Of a DNA stretch of 64,000 nt, positions 1 through 9,700 are shown one piece after another. Origin of the DNA: Bacteroidota bacterium (GTDB taxonomy: Bacteria > Bacteroidota > Bacteroidia > Bacteroidales > SKPS01); the NCBI GenBank assembly GCA_022709695.1, contig JAKLII010000006.1, positions 1 to 64,000 on the forward strand, given 5' to 3'. Position 1 is the stretch's first letter. Each line of letters opens with the position of its first letter. Made by a program: the position numbers and the translations under genes. A model generated the notes under the pieces. That model saw only the letters and a list, made by a program, of their open reading frames with translations, searched no databases and had not been told where the DNA came from.

Positions 1-3000
1 TGGCCAGCGTGGTAAAGTGGAACAGCACCGAATCGCCCGGCAACACAACCGGAGTAAAGGTTTCGGTGACAACAGAAGCTGTGGGTTTGATCTGATAGCT
101 TGCCGTTACCGTCGAAGGCGAAGGGCTGTTGATGGCATTCACCCCCAGATTATGAACCCAGATACTTACCGTATCGAGCCCAATGCCACAGCCTGTCTCC
201 AAACCTGTAATTTTTATCAGCCTGGCATCATTCGACGGGGTACCAAAGAAGTTCTTGCACAGCTGATCATTAAAGAAATTGGTATCGCCTGGCAGAAGGG
301 TCTTTGCACAGATCGTGGAATTCCCAGCAGGTGAAACCATCGATGGCATGGTGATATTATTCGTGGCACCTGTCACAAGCGTATCACTGAACTGAACTAC
401 GACCGGGGTACCGTTATTCACCGTGTACTGCACATCCATCGCAAAGATTGTATCCGTTCCGAAGTTGGTAACCGTAACTTCCACAGGATAAGTCTGCCCT
501 TCGTTGGTAAGGGTACCCGGTGTAATGATGGCTGTAATCCCGGCATCTTTGGGTATTAATGGAATCTCATCGGCACCGATGGTAGGAAGCGGGCTGCGCG
601 GATCGCCGTCGATATCGGTTGTAATAGCGGTTAAAGGTGTTGCCAAAGCAGATAACCCTGTGTTTGAGAGATGTAAATCGTGCACCGCTTTAAAAGGCGG
701 GTTGATGTTTACTGAGTGCACATTCTTACCACTGGCCGTCTGCAGAGAAGCAAGGGTCGTATGAGCCCCGCTCCAGTATGCCAGGTTTACACCCGTTGCG
801 TAATAGTTGTTGTAATCACATTCCAACACGCAGGCAGGGGTACTGAAATAGGCTGCATACCCTCCCCCGGTATTGGAAAAAAGGTTGTTGACAAACTTCT
901 GCCCAAGGGTATTTGAGGTTGTATTGGCTTGATAGAGACCGTAATAGGAAGTTGAACCTCCTGTAATGCTCACAGTATTGTAATAGTACTCGGTTCCGTT
1001 GCAGTAATAGGCATACATCCCATAATGGCCTGATGTACTTCCTGAAATGCTCACCATGTTGTTGGCCACCAGGCCAAACCCAGTTGGATTGGCATTGTAG
1101 GAGTAATAGTTGCAGTAATAATCCCTTATACCATAGGATGTTCCTGATGTACCCGTAATTCTTACCGTGTTCCCGACAATTCTGTAGTAGTTGTTGGTAT
1201 AGTAGAGGTTGATACCATAGGAGTAGGTACCTACAACGCTGTCGACCAGGTTTCCTATCACTTCAACAGAGTCGCCGTAATACACATAAATCGGATAGTA
1301 ATAGGTCCCCCTGATCGTATTTCCTTTGATCACGGTGCCTTTTTCCCATGAAGAAGAGCTGACACCATAGATGTACATGCCATAATACCCGCCTTTCATG
1401 TAATTGTTCAGGTAGGTGTTGTAGTGGTTAAGGGTATTGTAGTCGTAAATACAGGCAGTGGTGGATGTTGAAGTTCCGGCTGAGATGATCTGGTTTTGGG
1501 CAAAACGGTTGTACATTGCACCGTTAATCATCTCCACCACTCTTCCATAGGAGGTGTTTAACGCCCTGATGGTGAGCTTTTCAAACCGGAAATAGTCGGC
1601 ACCGTTAAGCCGCAGGGTCCAGTTGGCTGTACTCGAGGCCGAGAACTCCAGAATCGCCTGGGTGCTGTCGCCGGTTCCCCTGAAAGTGACCGTATTGTTG
1701 ATATCCATGCCATTGATCTGGGGTATGGTAACCTGTTCGGTATATGTACCAGGATACACATCGAAAACGATTGGGCCGCAAATGCCCGATACCACCAGGG
1801 TATTCAATGCCGAATTAAACGAATTGAAATCGTAGGTTCCCGTGGCAGAAGGTCCGATGGTATAGGTGCCCGCCATACAGGCATTGAAACACGAAACTGC
1901 GGTATCGTTGCTGTTTACTGAATCTGTGACCCCGTTGGGCAGAAACGTCCAGGATTGTATGCAATAGGTACCTCCGGCGAATACGGCTGTATCGACCGTA
2001 ACAGCAAGGGTTTGATTATAGGGCAGTGAACCCGTCCAGGGCAGGGTATCCTGAACCACGCTGTTCAGTGACCACACGATGTTTGCACTGACCAGGGTAT
2101 CTGCTCCGAAGTTTTTCAGTTCCACGGTGATGGGTGTAGGCGTTCCCGAAGTTGTATTGACCACCGGATTCAGCACGGCGGATATCCCGGCGTCCACCAG
2201 GGGCGGCAGGCCGGTGTTTACCTGGACGGATGCCTTCTGGCTCTGACACCCACCAGAGGTACTTATTCCTGACAGGGACTGCAGGATTTCAGCCTGGGTT
2301 AATGCCCGGTTATAAATACGGAACTCATCCATCAAACCATTCAGGTTACTGTTTGAACCATATCCTCCTATCTGAAATCCTGAGCCAGCCATGGTATTGG
2401 AAGTTGGCGCAGAAACAGTAACGTTTAATACTCCATCAATATAACCCTTGTACTGGCCAGCTGACGCATCATATACCACATGAACCGTATTTGGAGCCGC
2501 GGTAGCAGAACCAGTGATGGTAAGGTCCGGTAGTCCACCACCCCTGACCATCCAATTGTTGGCACTTGCAACACCATTGGTAAAACACCGGAAAGTGGAA
2601 GCTCCTGCATCTCCCCAGATATACCAGAGGGTTGAACTTGGTGCAATGTTCTTTGTCCAGAAAGATATTGTAAAGCTTCCGCTTAAATTGGTTGCCCACC
2701 CGGTATTTATCACACCACCCGTTGAGGAAACCCCTGTACCCTGGAGTGCTGATCCGCTTAAACCAGCTCCACCGATGGATAATCCCGTTCCGGTTATCGG
2801 TGCCGGATTGGTGCCCACCGGCGATAAGGCAAGGTTGGGCACTGATGTACCGGGCACATCAAAATTGTAATACAGCAATTCAGGCGTGGCACCCATTGAC
2901 TGTCCTGATCCTCCGGCGGCCACATAAAATGTTGTAGTGTCGTATAGGTATGGGGTAACAAATACACTTCCGGTGTCGAGCCAGATGGTTGATGTATCGG

Positions 3001-6000
3001 TTGGATACCAGTAAATCTTGCCGGTACTTGTTGCATTAAGGGTTGCCTTGGTTCCGTAAGGGATATTCACCGGTGACGTTACGGTGGGCGGAATCGGGGT
3101 GTACTTCGATTTAATGCTACTCTTGGCGGTATCATTAAAAGGAACCGGATCACCCGTAAGGGTCGTCCAGGCTTCCAGCGCAAAAGTGGAGTCAATGCCT
3201 CCGAATCCTAAAACATCCAGATTAACCGTTGCTGTAAAGGTATACTGCAGGGTATCTCCCGGGTTAATGGTTCCTGAAATATTTTCTGTTACCACGGTTG
3301 CACTGTTGTTGAACCTGAAATTCGCTGCAAGCCCGGAAGTAACGGCATTGCTCCCCACGTTCTTGATCAGGATGGTAACGGGTTCAGTTGCTGTTTTGGC
3401 ACATCCGGAGGTGGGAGCAGTAAAACCCAGCACCGTAACGTCGATGGCCGGAGGATCGAATTCATCGGCTCCGATGTCAGGTGTTGTGGCATTTCTGGGT
3501 TGGTTATCGATGTCGTTGGTAACCTGTGGAACAGGCAGCGCAATGCCGTTGAGCAGGCCGTTTACCGTATGCAGGTTGGTATTGCTGAAAAAGTAAGGAA
3601 TATAGGATACCGAATTGGTATCTTTCTGAGATGCTGCTTTATAGGCAGCCAGGGAGGTAAAATTCTGATAGGTAGTAGAGTAGAAACCATACAAATCACC
3701 GGTAGAGTATAGGTTGTTGTAATTTGAGCGACTGCAGGAACTTCCCTCATAGAGTGTTGGATACTTGTTTGACTGAATATTGTTGTTGAGCACCTGAATA
3801 TTGCTGCTGCTCCCTACTGTATTCACCCCGCGGGTGTCGGTACTGCTGGTGCCTGTAATGTTGAGGGAGTTGCTGAAGATGTTCCAGTTGGATGTGGTAA
3901 TAATCCGCATCCCATAGGTCTGTGTGGTTCCACTGAGGATGGCGATAAAGTTATTGGCCACCAAACCCTCCAGACCTACTGCCGAGGTGCAGTTTTCGAG
4001 ATAAATTCCATGCGTGTTGGTGGCATTGGACAGGATCATCTGGTTGCGGATCACTTTGATAGTATCTGCACCGTAAACTACCAGAATTCCTTGCCTGGTA
4101 CCACTATTTGTGGTTATAGAATTGAGCAAATTAGCTTCTGCTGTTACGGCTGCCACCAGTTCAAACTTGATTCCGGCATTGGTAAAGCCCTCCAGCACAT
4201 TTTCTTCGATGCGTATACGCTCAAGCCGTGCGGCAGTACTCTGCCCTTTGAAATACATCCCTATGGATCCACCCTCCAGGCGGTTCCCTTTCACCAGGTT
4301 ATCGGTATTGGTGGCACCTTCGGCACGGATGAGAATCAGATCATCAGTTGTGCCGGTTGCACCCACAAAAAGATTTCCGACGAGGGTATTGTATTTCGCC
4401 CCATTGGTAAATTTAATAGCAGTGGCGTAACTGGTACCTGTGGGTACAAATTTGATATTCCTGAATATAATTCTTTCAGAACCTGACAGCTGAACCAGAT
4501 AGTTATTTGCCGTCCCAGTGGCTCCGTAGGTAAGGATCACAAGTGTGCTATCGGGTGTTGCCGACTGGAAGGTAATGGTATTAATGGCCGAAGATCCACT
4601 GATCCAGGGTATGGTAATCTGCTCATTGTAGGTTCCCGGTGCCACATTGAAGACCACAGGTCCTGAGATACCACACTGCTCCAGAGCGGTGACCGCTGCG
4701 CTGAAGGATGGGAAGTTTGCTCCGGCACCCCCTATGGTATAATTCCCTGACAGCAGGCTGGCGCATGCCATAAAGCTTATTTTGGAAGAGTCATTTCCTG
4801 TATTCAGATCGGGCTGGCCGTTGGGGTTATCGGTCCATGCCACGATGGTGTGGTATCCGTTGGCCAGGGTGATATTGCTGAGGATGATGTCAGCTGAGCT
4901 CGAGTCCTTCAACAAGGTGCCAGCCCAGGAGTAGGGGGTCTGCAATACACCATCCAGCCTCCAGTTCACGGTAGCTGACAAAAGGGTATCGGTACCGTAA
5001 TTCTTCACCTTCACTTTCACATCAAACGGAGTATTGGCCACCACACCACCGGTGGGGTACACAATCTGTCCCACCCCTGCATCCAGGGTTAATGAAGTGA
5101 CGCCAAGGATCTCAATCTTCATGTTAGGCCGCTGGGCATAGGCAGTAGGAGTACCGGGAGCAGTACAAACCGTAGTATTATCGGTATGGTAGTTCAATAG
5201 GCTGTTAAAAGCAGTTGCGCTCTGGTATACGCTCGCATTCCCGTTGGAAAGATAGCTGGAGTTATTAAAACATACCTCAATCAGCACATTGTCAATACCA
5301 TTCCACACAAATGGAGTTTGGAAGGTGTGGGTATTCCAGCCAACTACCGGTTGATAAAGGTTGCTATTGTATACCGTGTTTAATCCGGAGGTTGTAAAAC
5401 TGGTCAGTGCCGAAGCAGTGGTGTGTGCCATCTTGATATAAAAACCATTCAGTCCCGGACAAGCATTGACGTTGGAAACATTAAAGGCAATTGATGAAAT
5501 TGGACCTCCGGGCATCCCCAATGCCAGCATTTCGCTCGCAAGGATCAGATATTGCTCTTTGCTACCGTAATAATAGTTACCGTATGGAGTTGGATATCCC
5601 GTGGTGGTATTTACGGTGGTACCCGTACCAAGAGTGTATGTCCCACCGGTACTGAACTTGCAGTAGAAGTGGTAGGTACTGGAGGTGGTTGTATTATGGG
5701 CTGCTGAACCATCCATTGCCACAACATAATAGTGGATATTCTTCCCGAACCCAAAGAACGGAATTGAAGCGCTGAAAGTGTCTGCCGGCAGTTTGGTCAT
5801 CCCGATGGTATCCGGTGTCCCCACGTTCACCCAGTATACCAGGTACGCCGTGTCAATTAGCGACTGGTCAGTGATATGGGCACGAACCACATAGGGGCCG
5901 GTGCTGTAAACTGTGTCCTGCACAATCGGAGGCAGCATGGTAAGCACCGGGGGAATCAGTTCGGAATAGGCTCCCAGGACCCTGATGTTGTCGATGAACC

Positions 6001-6580
6001 AGGCATAATTGTCGGGCATGGTATTGCCAGGCTGGGCATCACGCAGCACAAACCGGATCTTTGCATTGGCCGCATTGCCTATTAAAAGCGAGATATCAAA
6101 GGTTTCAGCTTTCCACCAGGAATTTGCCGGAACCGCATAAACCCCTGCAGCCCAATCTGTGGAATAGGCCGCGGCAGTGAATTTATTGCCCTGCGTGGCA
6201 AACTGACTAAGGCCCTGATACTGGGCACCTGTCAACCGGATCCATGAAGCCCCGTTGTCATTGGAAACCTCCACGTAGGCTTCATCAAAAAACTCAATCT
6301 TGCAGATCTGGTCGAAATGCAGCATCACAAAGGAATTTCCTGTCGTGGAAAAGGCCTGGGTGGTCATCACCACCGAATCACCTGCCACATTAATCCGCAT
6401 TGAGTCACTTTGTAACCCCTGCGAAAAGAGTATGGAACTCTTCCCGTGCAACCCCGTACCGGTATATACAATACTGTCGGGCAGGGAGTTCGTTTCGAAA
6501 TTCTCTGAATAAAGGAGGGTCTGAGCGCTTAACGCGCACGAAGCTAAGACCACCAGCAGGAATGTAAATGTCAATTTCAT
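1..6580 (-). CDS. Giant modular surface protein, paralog 1 (3' end beyond window)
   Basis: The open frame runs uninterrupted from an ATG at 6580 to the left edge (2193 codons visible, C-terminus missing). The signal peptide starts MKLTFTFLLV and ends near ALSAQT. Domains by DNA position: jelly-roll ending DNYAWFIDNIRV (about 6530-5950), Ig-like (5950-5650), YPTPYGN beta-sandwich (5640-5110), CARDB-like (5090-4760), right-handed beta-helix 1 (4760-3460), CARDB (3460-3100), Ig_7-type domain (3100-2900) split by a LamG module, CARDB (2190-1870), Tyr-rich beta-helix 2 (1870-540) and two CARDB units (540-1). The role is probably as a secreted, T9SS-displayed adhesin or binding scaffold; the T9SS tail itself is out of view and is inferred from the four complete neighbours. 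Its N-terminal part resembles paralog 3 and its second beta-helix resembles paralog 2, so it looks mosaic. The start agrees with the other paralogs, and a good promoter lies 42 bp upstream. Confidence 0.9.
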   Translation of the reverse strand, partial: MKLTFTFLLVVLASCALSAQTLLYSENFETNSLPDSIVYTGTGLHGKSSILFSQGLQSDSMRINVAGDSVVMTTQAFSTTGNSFVMLHFDQICKIEFFDEAYVEVSNDNGASWIRLTGAQYQGLSQFATQGNKFTAAAYSTDWAAGVYAVPANSWWKAETFDISLLIGNAANAKIRFVLRDAQPGNTMPDNYAWFIDNIRVLGAYSELIPPVLTMLPPIVQDTVYSTGPYVVRAHITDQSLIDTAYLVYWVNVGTPDTIGMTKLPADTFSASIPFFGFGKNIHYYVVAMDGSAAHNTTTSSTYHFYCKFSTGGTYTLGTGTTVNTTTGYPTPYGNYYYGSKEQYLILASEMLALGMPGGPISSIAFNVSNVNACPGLNGFYIKMAHTTASALTSFTTSGLNTVYNSNLYQPVVGWNTHTFQTPFVWNGIDNVLIEVCFNNSSYLSNGNASVYQSATAFNSLLNYHTDNTTVCTAPGTPTAYAQRPNMKIEILGVTSLTLDAGVGQIVYPTGGVVANTPFDVKVKVKNYGTDTLLSATVNWRLDGVLQTPYSWAGTLLKDSSSADIILSNITLANGYHTIVAWTDNPNGQPDLNTGNDSSKISFMACASLLSGNYTIGGAGANFPSFSAAVTALEQCGISGPVVFNVAPGTYNEQITIPWISGSSAINTITFQSATPDSTLVILTYGATGTANNYLVQLSGSERIIFRNIKFVPTGTSYATAIKFTNGAKYNTLVGNLFVGATGTTDDLILIRAEGATNTDNLVKGNRLEGGSIGMYFKGQSTAARLERIRIEENVLEGFTNAGIKFELVAAVTAEANLLNSITTNSGTRQGILVVYGADTIKVIRNQMILSNATNTHGIYLENCTSAVGLEGLVANNFIAILSGTTQTYGMRIITTSNWNIFSNSLNITGTSSTDTRGVNTVGSSSNIQVLNNNIQSNKYPTLYEGSSCSRSNYNNLYSTGDLYGFYSTTYQNFTSLAAYKAASQKDTNSVSYIPYFFSNTNLHTVNGLLNGIALPVPQVTNDIDNQPRNATTPDIGADEFDPPAIDVTVLGFTAPTSGCAKTATEPVTILIKNVGSNAVTSGLAANFRFNNSATVVTENISGTINPGDTLQYTFTATVNLDVLGFGGIDSTFALEAWTTLTGDPVPFNDTAKSSIKSKYTPIPPTVTSPVNIPYGTKATLNATSTGKIYWYPTDTSTIWLDTGSVFVTPYLYDTTTFYVAAGGSGQSMGATPELLYYNFDVPGTSVPNLALSPVGTNPAPITGTGLSIGGAGLSGSALQGTGVSSTGGVINTGWATNLSGSFTISFWTKNIAPSSTLWYIWGDAGASTFRCFTNGVASANNWMVRGGGLPDLTITGSATAAPNTVHVVYDASAGQYKGYIDGVLNVTVSAPTSNTMAGSGFQIGGYGSNSNLNGLMDEFRIYNRALTQAEILQSLSGISTSGGCQSQKASVQVNTGLPPLVDAGISAVLNPVVNTTSGTPTPITVELKNFGADTLVSANIVWSLNSVVQDTLPWTGSLPYNQTLAVTVDTAVFAGGTYCIQSWTFLPNGVTDSVNSNDTAVSCFNACMAGTYTIGPSATGTYDFNSFNSALNTLVVSGICGPIVFDVYPGTYTEQVTIPQINGMDINNTVTFRGTGDSTQAILEFSASSTANWTLRLNGADYFRFEKLTIRALNTSYGRVVEMINGAMYNRFAQNQIISAGTSTSTTACIYDYNTLNHYNTYLNNYMKGGYYGMYIYGVSSSSWEKGTVIKGNTIRGTYYYPIYVYYGDSVEVIGNLVDSVVGTYSYGINLYYTNNYYRIVGNTVRITGTSGTSYGIRDYYCNYYSYNANPTGFGLVANNMVSISGSTSGHYGMYAYYCNGTEYYYNTVSITGGSTSYYGLYQANTTSNTLGQKFVNNLFSNTGGGYAAYFSTPACVLECDYNNYYATGVNLAYWSGAHTTLASLQTASGKNVHSVNINPPFKAVHDLHLSNTGLSALATPLTAITTDIDGDPRSPLPTIGADEIPLIPKDAGITAIITPGTLTNEGQTYPVEVTVTNFGTDTIFAMDVQYTVNNGTPVVVQFSDTLVTGATNNITMPSMVSPAGNSTICAKTLLPGDTNFFNDQLCKNFFGTPSNDARLIKITGLETGCGIGLDTVSIWVHNLGVNAINSPSPSTVTASYQIKPTASVVTETFTPVVLPGDSVLFHFTTLA
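661..1590 (-). repeat. Near-identical beta-helix 2 tract shared with 10915-11844
   Basis: This stretch aligns without gaps to 10915-11844 in paralog 2 (constant offset 10254). Manual counts over 60-base blocks give about 90-100% identity inside the tract, including one block with no differences (901-960). The two blocks just outside its left edge (541-660) drop to about 80%. The change at 660/661 is abrupt, which fits gene conversion or recent segmental exchange. Confidence 0.75.
2235..2885 (-). other. LamG-like module inserted in an Ig_7-type domain (paralog 1)
   Basis: Translation of this stretch gives a concanavalin/LamG-like jelly-roll: it starts ELLYYNFDVPG, contains INTGWATNLSGSFTISFW, and ends NLNGLMDEFRIYNRALT. 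The last motif is typical of the LamG-like jelly-roll (PF13385-type) family. It sits after the TTTFYVAAG strand of an Ig_7-type domain and before GCQSQKASVQV, which replaces the usual GCxSxRVPVxV closing strand. It is the only LamG copy in the window. Confidence 0.75.
5180..5715 (-). repeat. High-identity tract shared with 26695-27230
   Basis: The block encodes most of the N-terminal YPTPYGN beta-sandwich and the preceding linker. It matches paralog 3 at about 26695-27230 (offset about 21515). Spot counts are 1 difference in 70 bases near 5620-5690 and about 6 in 108 near 5330-5437, against about 85% further out in the jelly-roll. Confidence 0.6.
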
Positions 6581-6621
6581 ATCAGAAATGTTTAGGTGAA
6601 TATTCCGGAATTATCAGCCCA

Positions 6622-6653
6622 TAAAGATAAAGATTTCTAACACTGGTTTCAAA
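6622..6653 (-). promoter_or_regulatory. Bacteroidota-type promoter of paralog 1
   Basis: On the minus strand, TTTG (6650-6653), a 20-base spacer, then TATCTTTA (6622-6629). The Bacteroidota consensus is TTTG, 19-21 bases, TAnnTTTG, so only the last base of the -7 box departs. The predicted start of transcription is about 35 bases upstream of the ATG at 6580. This is the best full promoter match in the window. Confidence 0.6.
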
Positions 6654-6690
6654 AAAAACAAAAAAGGCGCCATTTTCAGACGCCTTTTTT
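6651..6690 (-). terminator. Rho-independent terminator of paralog 2
   Basis: The 9-bp stem aaaaaggcg (6661-6669) pairs with cgccttttt (6681-6689) around an 11-base loop. A long A run on the plus strand (6651-6658, 6660-6665) becomes the U tract for minus-strand transcripts. It lies 20 bases past the paralog 2 stop codon. Confidence 0.8.
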
Positions 6691-6709
6691 AGAACAGGAT
6701 TGTTCAGAT

Positions 6710-9700
6710 TTACTTCCTTACCACCAGTTTGCGAGTGATTTGGTGACCCCTGTATTCAAGGGTGTAATAGTAAACACCCTGTGCCATGTGGCTCACATCC
6801 AGTTCAAGGGTGTGTTCTCCGGCAGGCTTCACCAAAACTTCATGATGGATGGTTTGTCCGGGAAGATCGGTAATCCTGATCTGAACCTCTCCCCCTTCAG
6901 GGATCAGGAACGGTATCAGGGTCCTTCCGGTGGCCGGATTCGGAATATTCTGCCCTACCGCAAATCCGTCCCCTTCCATTTCATCCACCCCGATGCAGAG
7001 TCGCCCGATATAGGTCTGGCAGGCCTTGTTGTTGGTCACTACCAGGTCCCCGGTCAGGTTGGTTTCCACACAGAGCTGCTGTGCCCCCATGTTCGGCAGG
7101 AACTTGTTGGTAAGGTCCACATCCACCGTGGTGCCCGGAGCCAGATTCCCTGTCCAGGTCTCTGTCACCACGGTTCCTCCGTTATAGAAGGTGTACTTCA
7201 GGGGAATGCTGGTCTGGGCATTCTGCCCGAAGTTTTGTAAACGTACCTTCACCACAAACTGATACCATGGCTGGACATTCGGTTCGTACAGACAGATCTC
7301 TCCTATTGAGTCAGGCAACGGAGCCACAATCAGCACAGCCCCCACATCATGGTAGGCAGGTTGCGGGGTAAACTGCTTGCATTTGAAGTCATTCATAGTG
7401 TAGGCATCGTTCGCCAGCTGGGTCTCAATACACAGGTTATAGGAAGATGAGGGTACCGTAAACGGCTGCACAAAGGTGTAGGTGGTTGTGGCTGTGCTGG
7501 CCAGGTTACCGGTCCAGGTCTCGTTGAGCGTAGTCACACCATTGATTTTCAATACAATGGGGATCATCGTCTGGGTGTTGGTTCCGAAATTGGTAATAAC
7601 AGCCTTGGCAATCACCTGGCTACCCATGGCAGTGTCATTCACCGGATAACTGATCAGCGAAACCCCCACATCATTGGGTGCCTGCGGCAGTGAGAGTTTG
7701 AAGTTGTCAATAGCCCACCCGTTGGAGGTTCCGGAAGAATTGGACCAGAAATGGAACCTGAACTGGATATCGGAACTTCCGTTAAATACCAGGGGGTTCA
7801 GCTTGTAGGCCGAATACATCCAGCCTGAATTGGTGTGGCTGAAGTAGTGTAACCCACCCGAGGTAATGTTGTACCAGTTGGTACCGTCAACATCCATATA
7901 GAACCCAAGATTCGACCAGGTCTGACCTGCATTGGTGGAGTACTGTACCCTGCCGTAGTCACTTGCCGCCATGGCGCACCAGTGATAAAAACTGAGGGTA
8001 ATGGTATCGGTGGACCCCAAGCCGTTGAAGTCGAACAGGGGTGAATAGAGATATTCATTGGCATTGTTCGAGTAATCACCGGTAAGATTCGTAACCCACG
8101 ACTTGTTGCCACCATACGCAGCATTGATGATATTGGCAGAAGGCGTCCCATATTGCCAGTTAACGGATTCTATGGGCTTGTACCAGTTGTTGGCCCCCTC
8201 AAAGTCGTCGAAGAACGGCAGGGAAGCCATAAACTGCCCGAACGTATTGATACATATCTCATTGTTAAACAGCGTACTGTCACATGCCAGGATGGTATAG
8301 GCGCACAGGGTGTTGTTCCCCTGTAACAGCGTTAACGATGGCATCTGGATGCTGTCGATAGCCCCGGAAGCCATGCCACCAGGATAGGGCACCACAACCG
8401 GGGTTCCGTTGTTCAGCTTGTAGGCGATGGAGAGGTTACCGGCAGGTATCGGATTGGACCCGAAATTCATGAACTTCAACCATACCGGAAGCACTACACC
8501 CGCCTGGGAAAGCTGTGTTGGTTCCATGATCTGGATCACACCGGCGTCACATGTTGCCTGTGGAGCAACGGTTACCATGTAATCTTCCGTCTCCCCGTAA
8601 TTGTAGGTACCACAAGGCACCACCAGTGAAGCTGTGGAGGTTTGCTGCAGCACCACGCGCATCATCGTATTGCCGGTCAATGCCGTAAATGGAATCTGGA
8701 TATTGGCCGTCACCGTATTGCTCGAGGTAGTTGCCTGGGAGAATATCATTTCAGTGGTGGCATCAAAAGCGCCGTCGCGGTTCAGGTCAATCCAGGCTTT
8801 TAACCAGCATGACTGCTGTGTGGAGGAGCTGGGTGCAAAGCTCGAAGTGATGCTCATCGGATAGGTAACCCCCGGTGAAAGCATGGGTGGCAATACCGTA
8901 AGCGAATGATTCGTGTACATCGCTCCGGTGACGGCCGAGGTATTGTTCATCGTTCCCAGCGTTACATTTGAAATCTCCTGGTACAGGGCACTGTTAGCAG
9001 TTGATATACAGTAGTTTGGCAACAAGTTCGTTACCGACCTCCAGGCCGTGTCATTCAGATGGGTTGCATCACACCCGATACTTGCCCAGGCTTTGAGCTG
9101 ATAGGTTGTACCGGCAACCCCGAGGTTTGCCTTGGCGGTAAAAGTGTAATCGACAAAGCTGTTGGAAGGAATGCTCGCTGTAATCGTTTCTGTGACTACA
9201 GGGAGGTTGTTTACCTGATAACTGACCGTAACATTGCTCTGCGCAGCCGTACCATAGTTCTGGACACGCACCTTCACATCCTCCTGGGCCGTAAGGTTAA
9301 TGGCCGTAGTGGGTTGTAAAATGGTGCTCACCCCAACATCACAGGGTTGCTGATTCTGCACGTCTACCAGAACGGGTACACGGGCGCTGCCGCAACCATT
9401 CCCGCCTGCCTTGAAGCGGATATTCGGCCGCTGGGTATAGGTTGTCCCGGTAGCCAGTGCACATGTTCCTGCAGCGTCCTGGTGGGTGTTGATGCTCGAA
9501 TTGAATGGGGTTGATGTCTGAGCGACCACAGCATTGTAGGTATAGCCGGAGTTGTTGAAGCAAACATCAACCACTAGATTGCTGGTTCCGTCCCACTGGA
9601 ACGGGGCAATGAAGGCATGGGTGTTCCATCCCACCGTTTCAGTGTAGGCACCGGTGGAATAAACAGTCGTCAAGGGCGTTGATATAAAACTGGTAGTCAT

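Noticed and set aside
6651-6690. Riboswitch or small RNA upstream of paralog 1
   Set aside because: The hairpin with its U run faces the minus strand directly after the paralog 2 stop codon, so it is that gene's terminator. The remaining 60 or so bases show only the promoter and a short leader.
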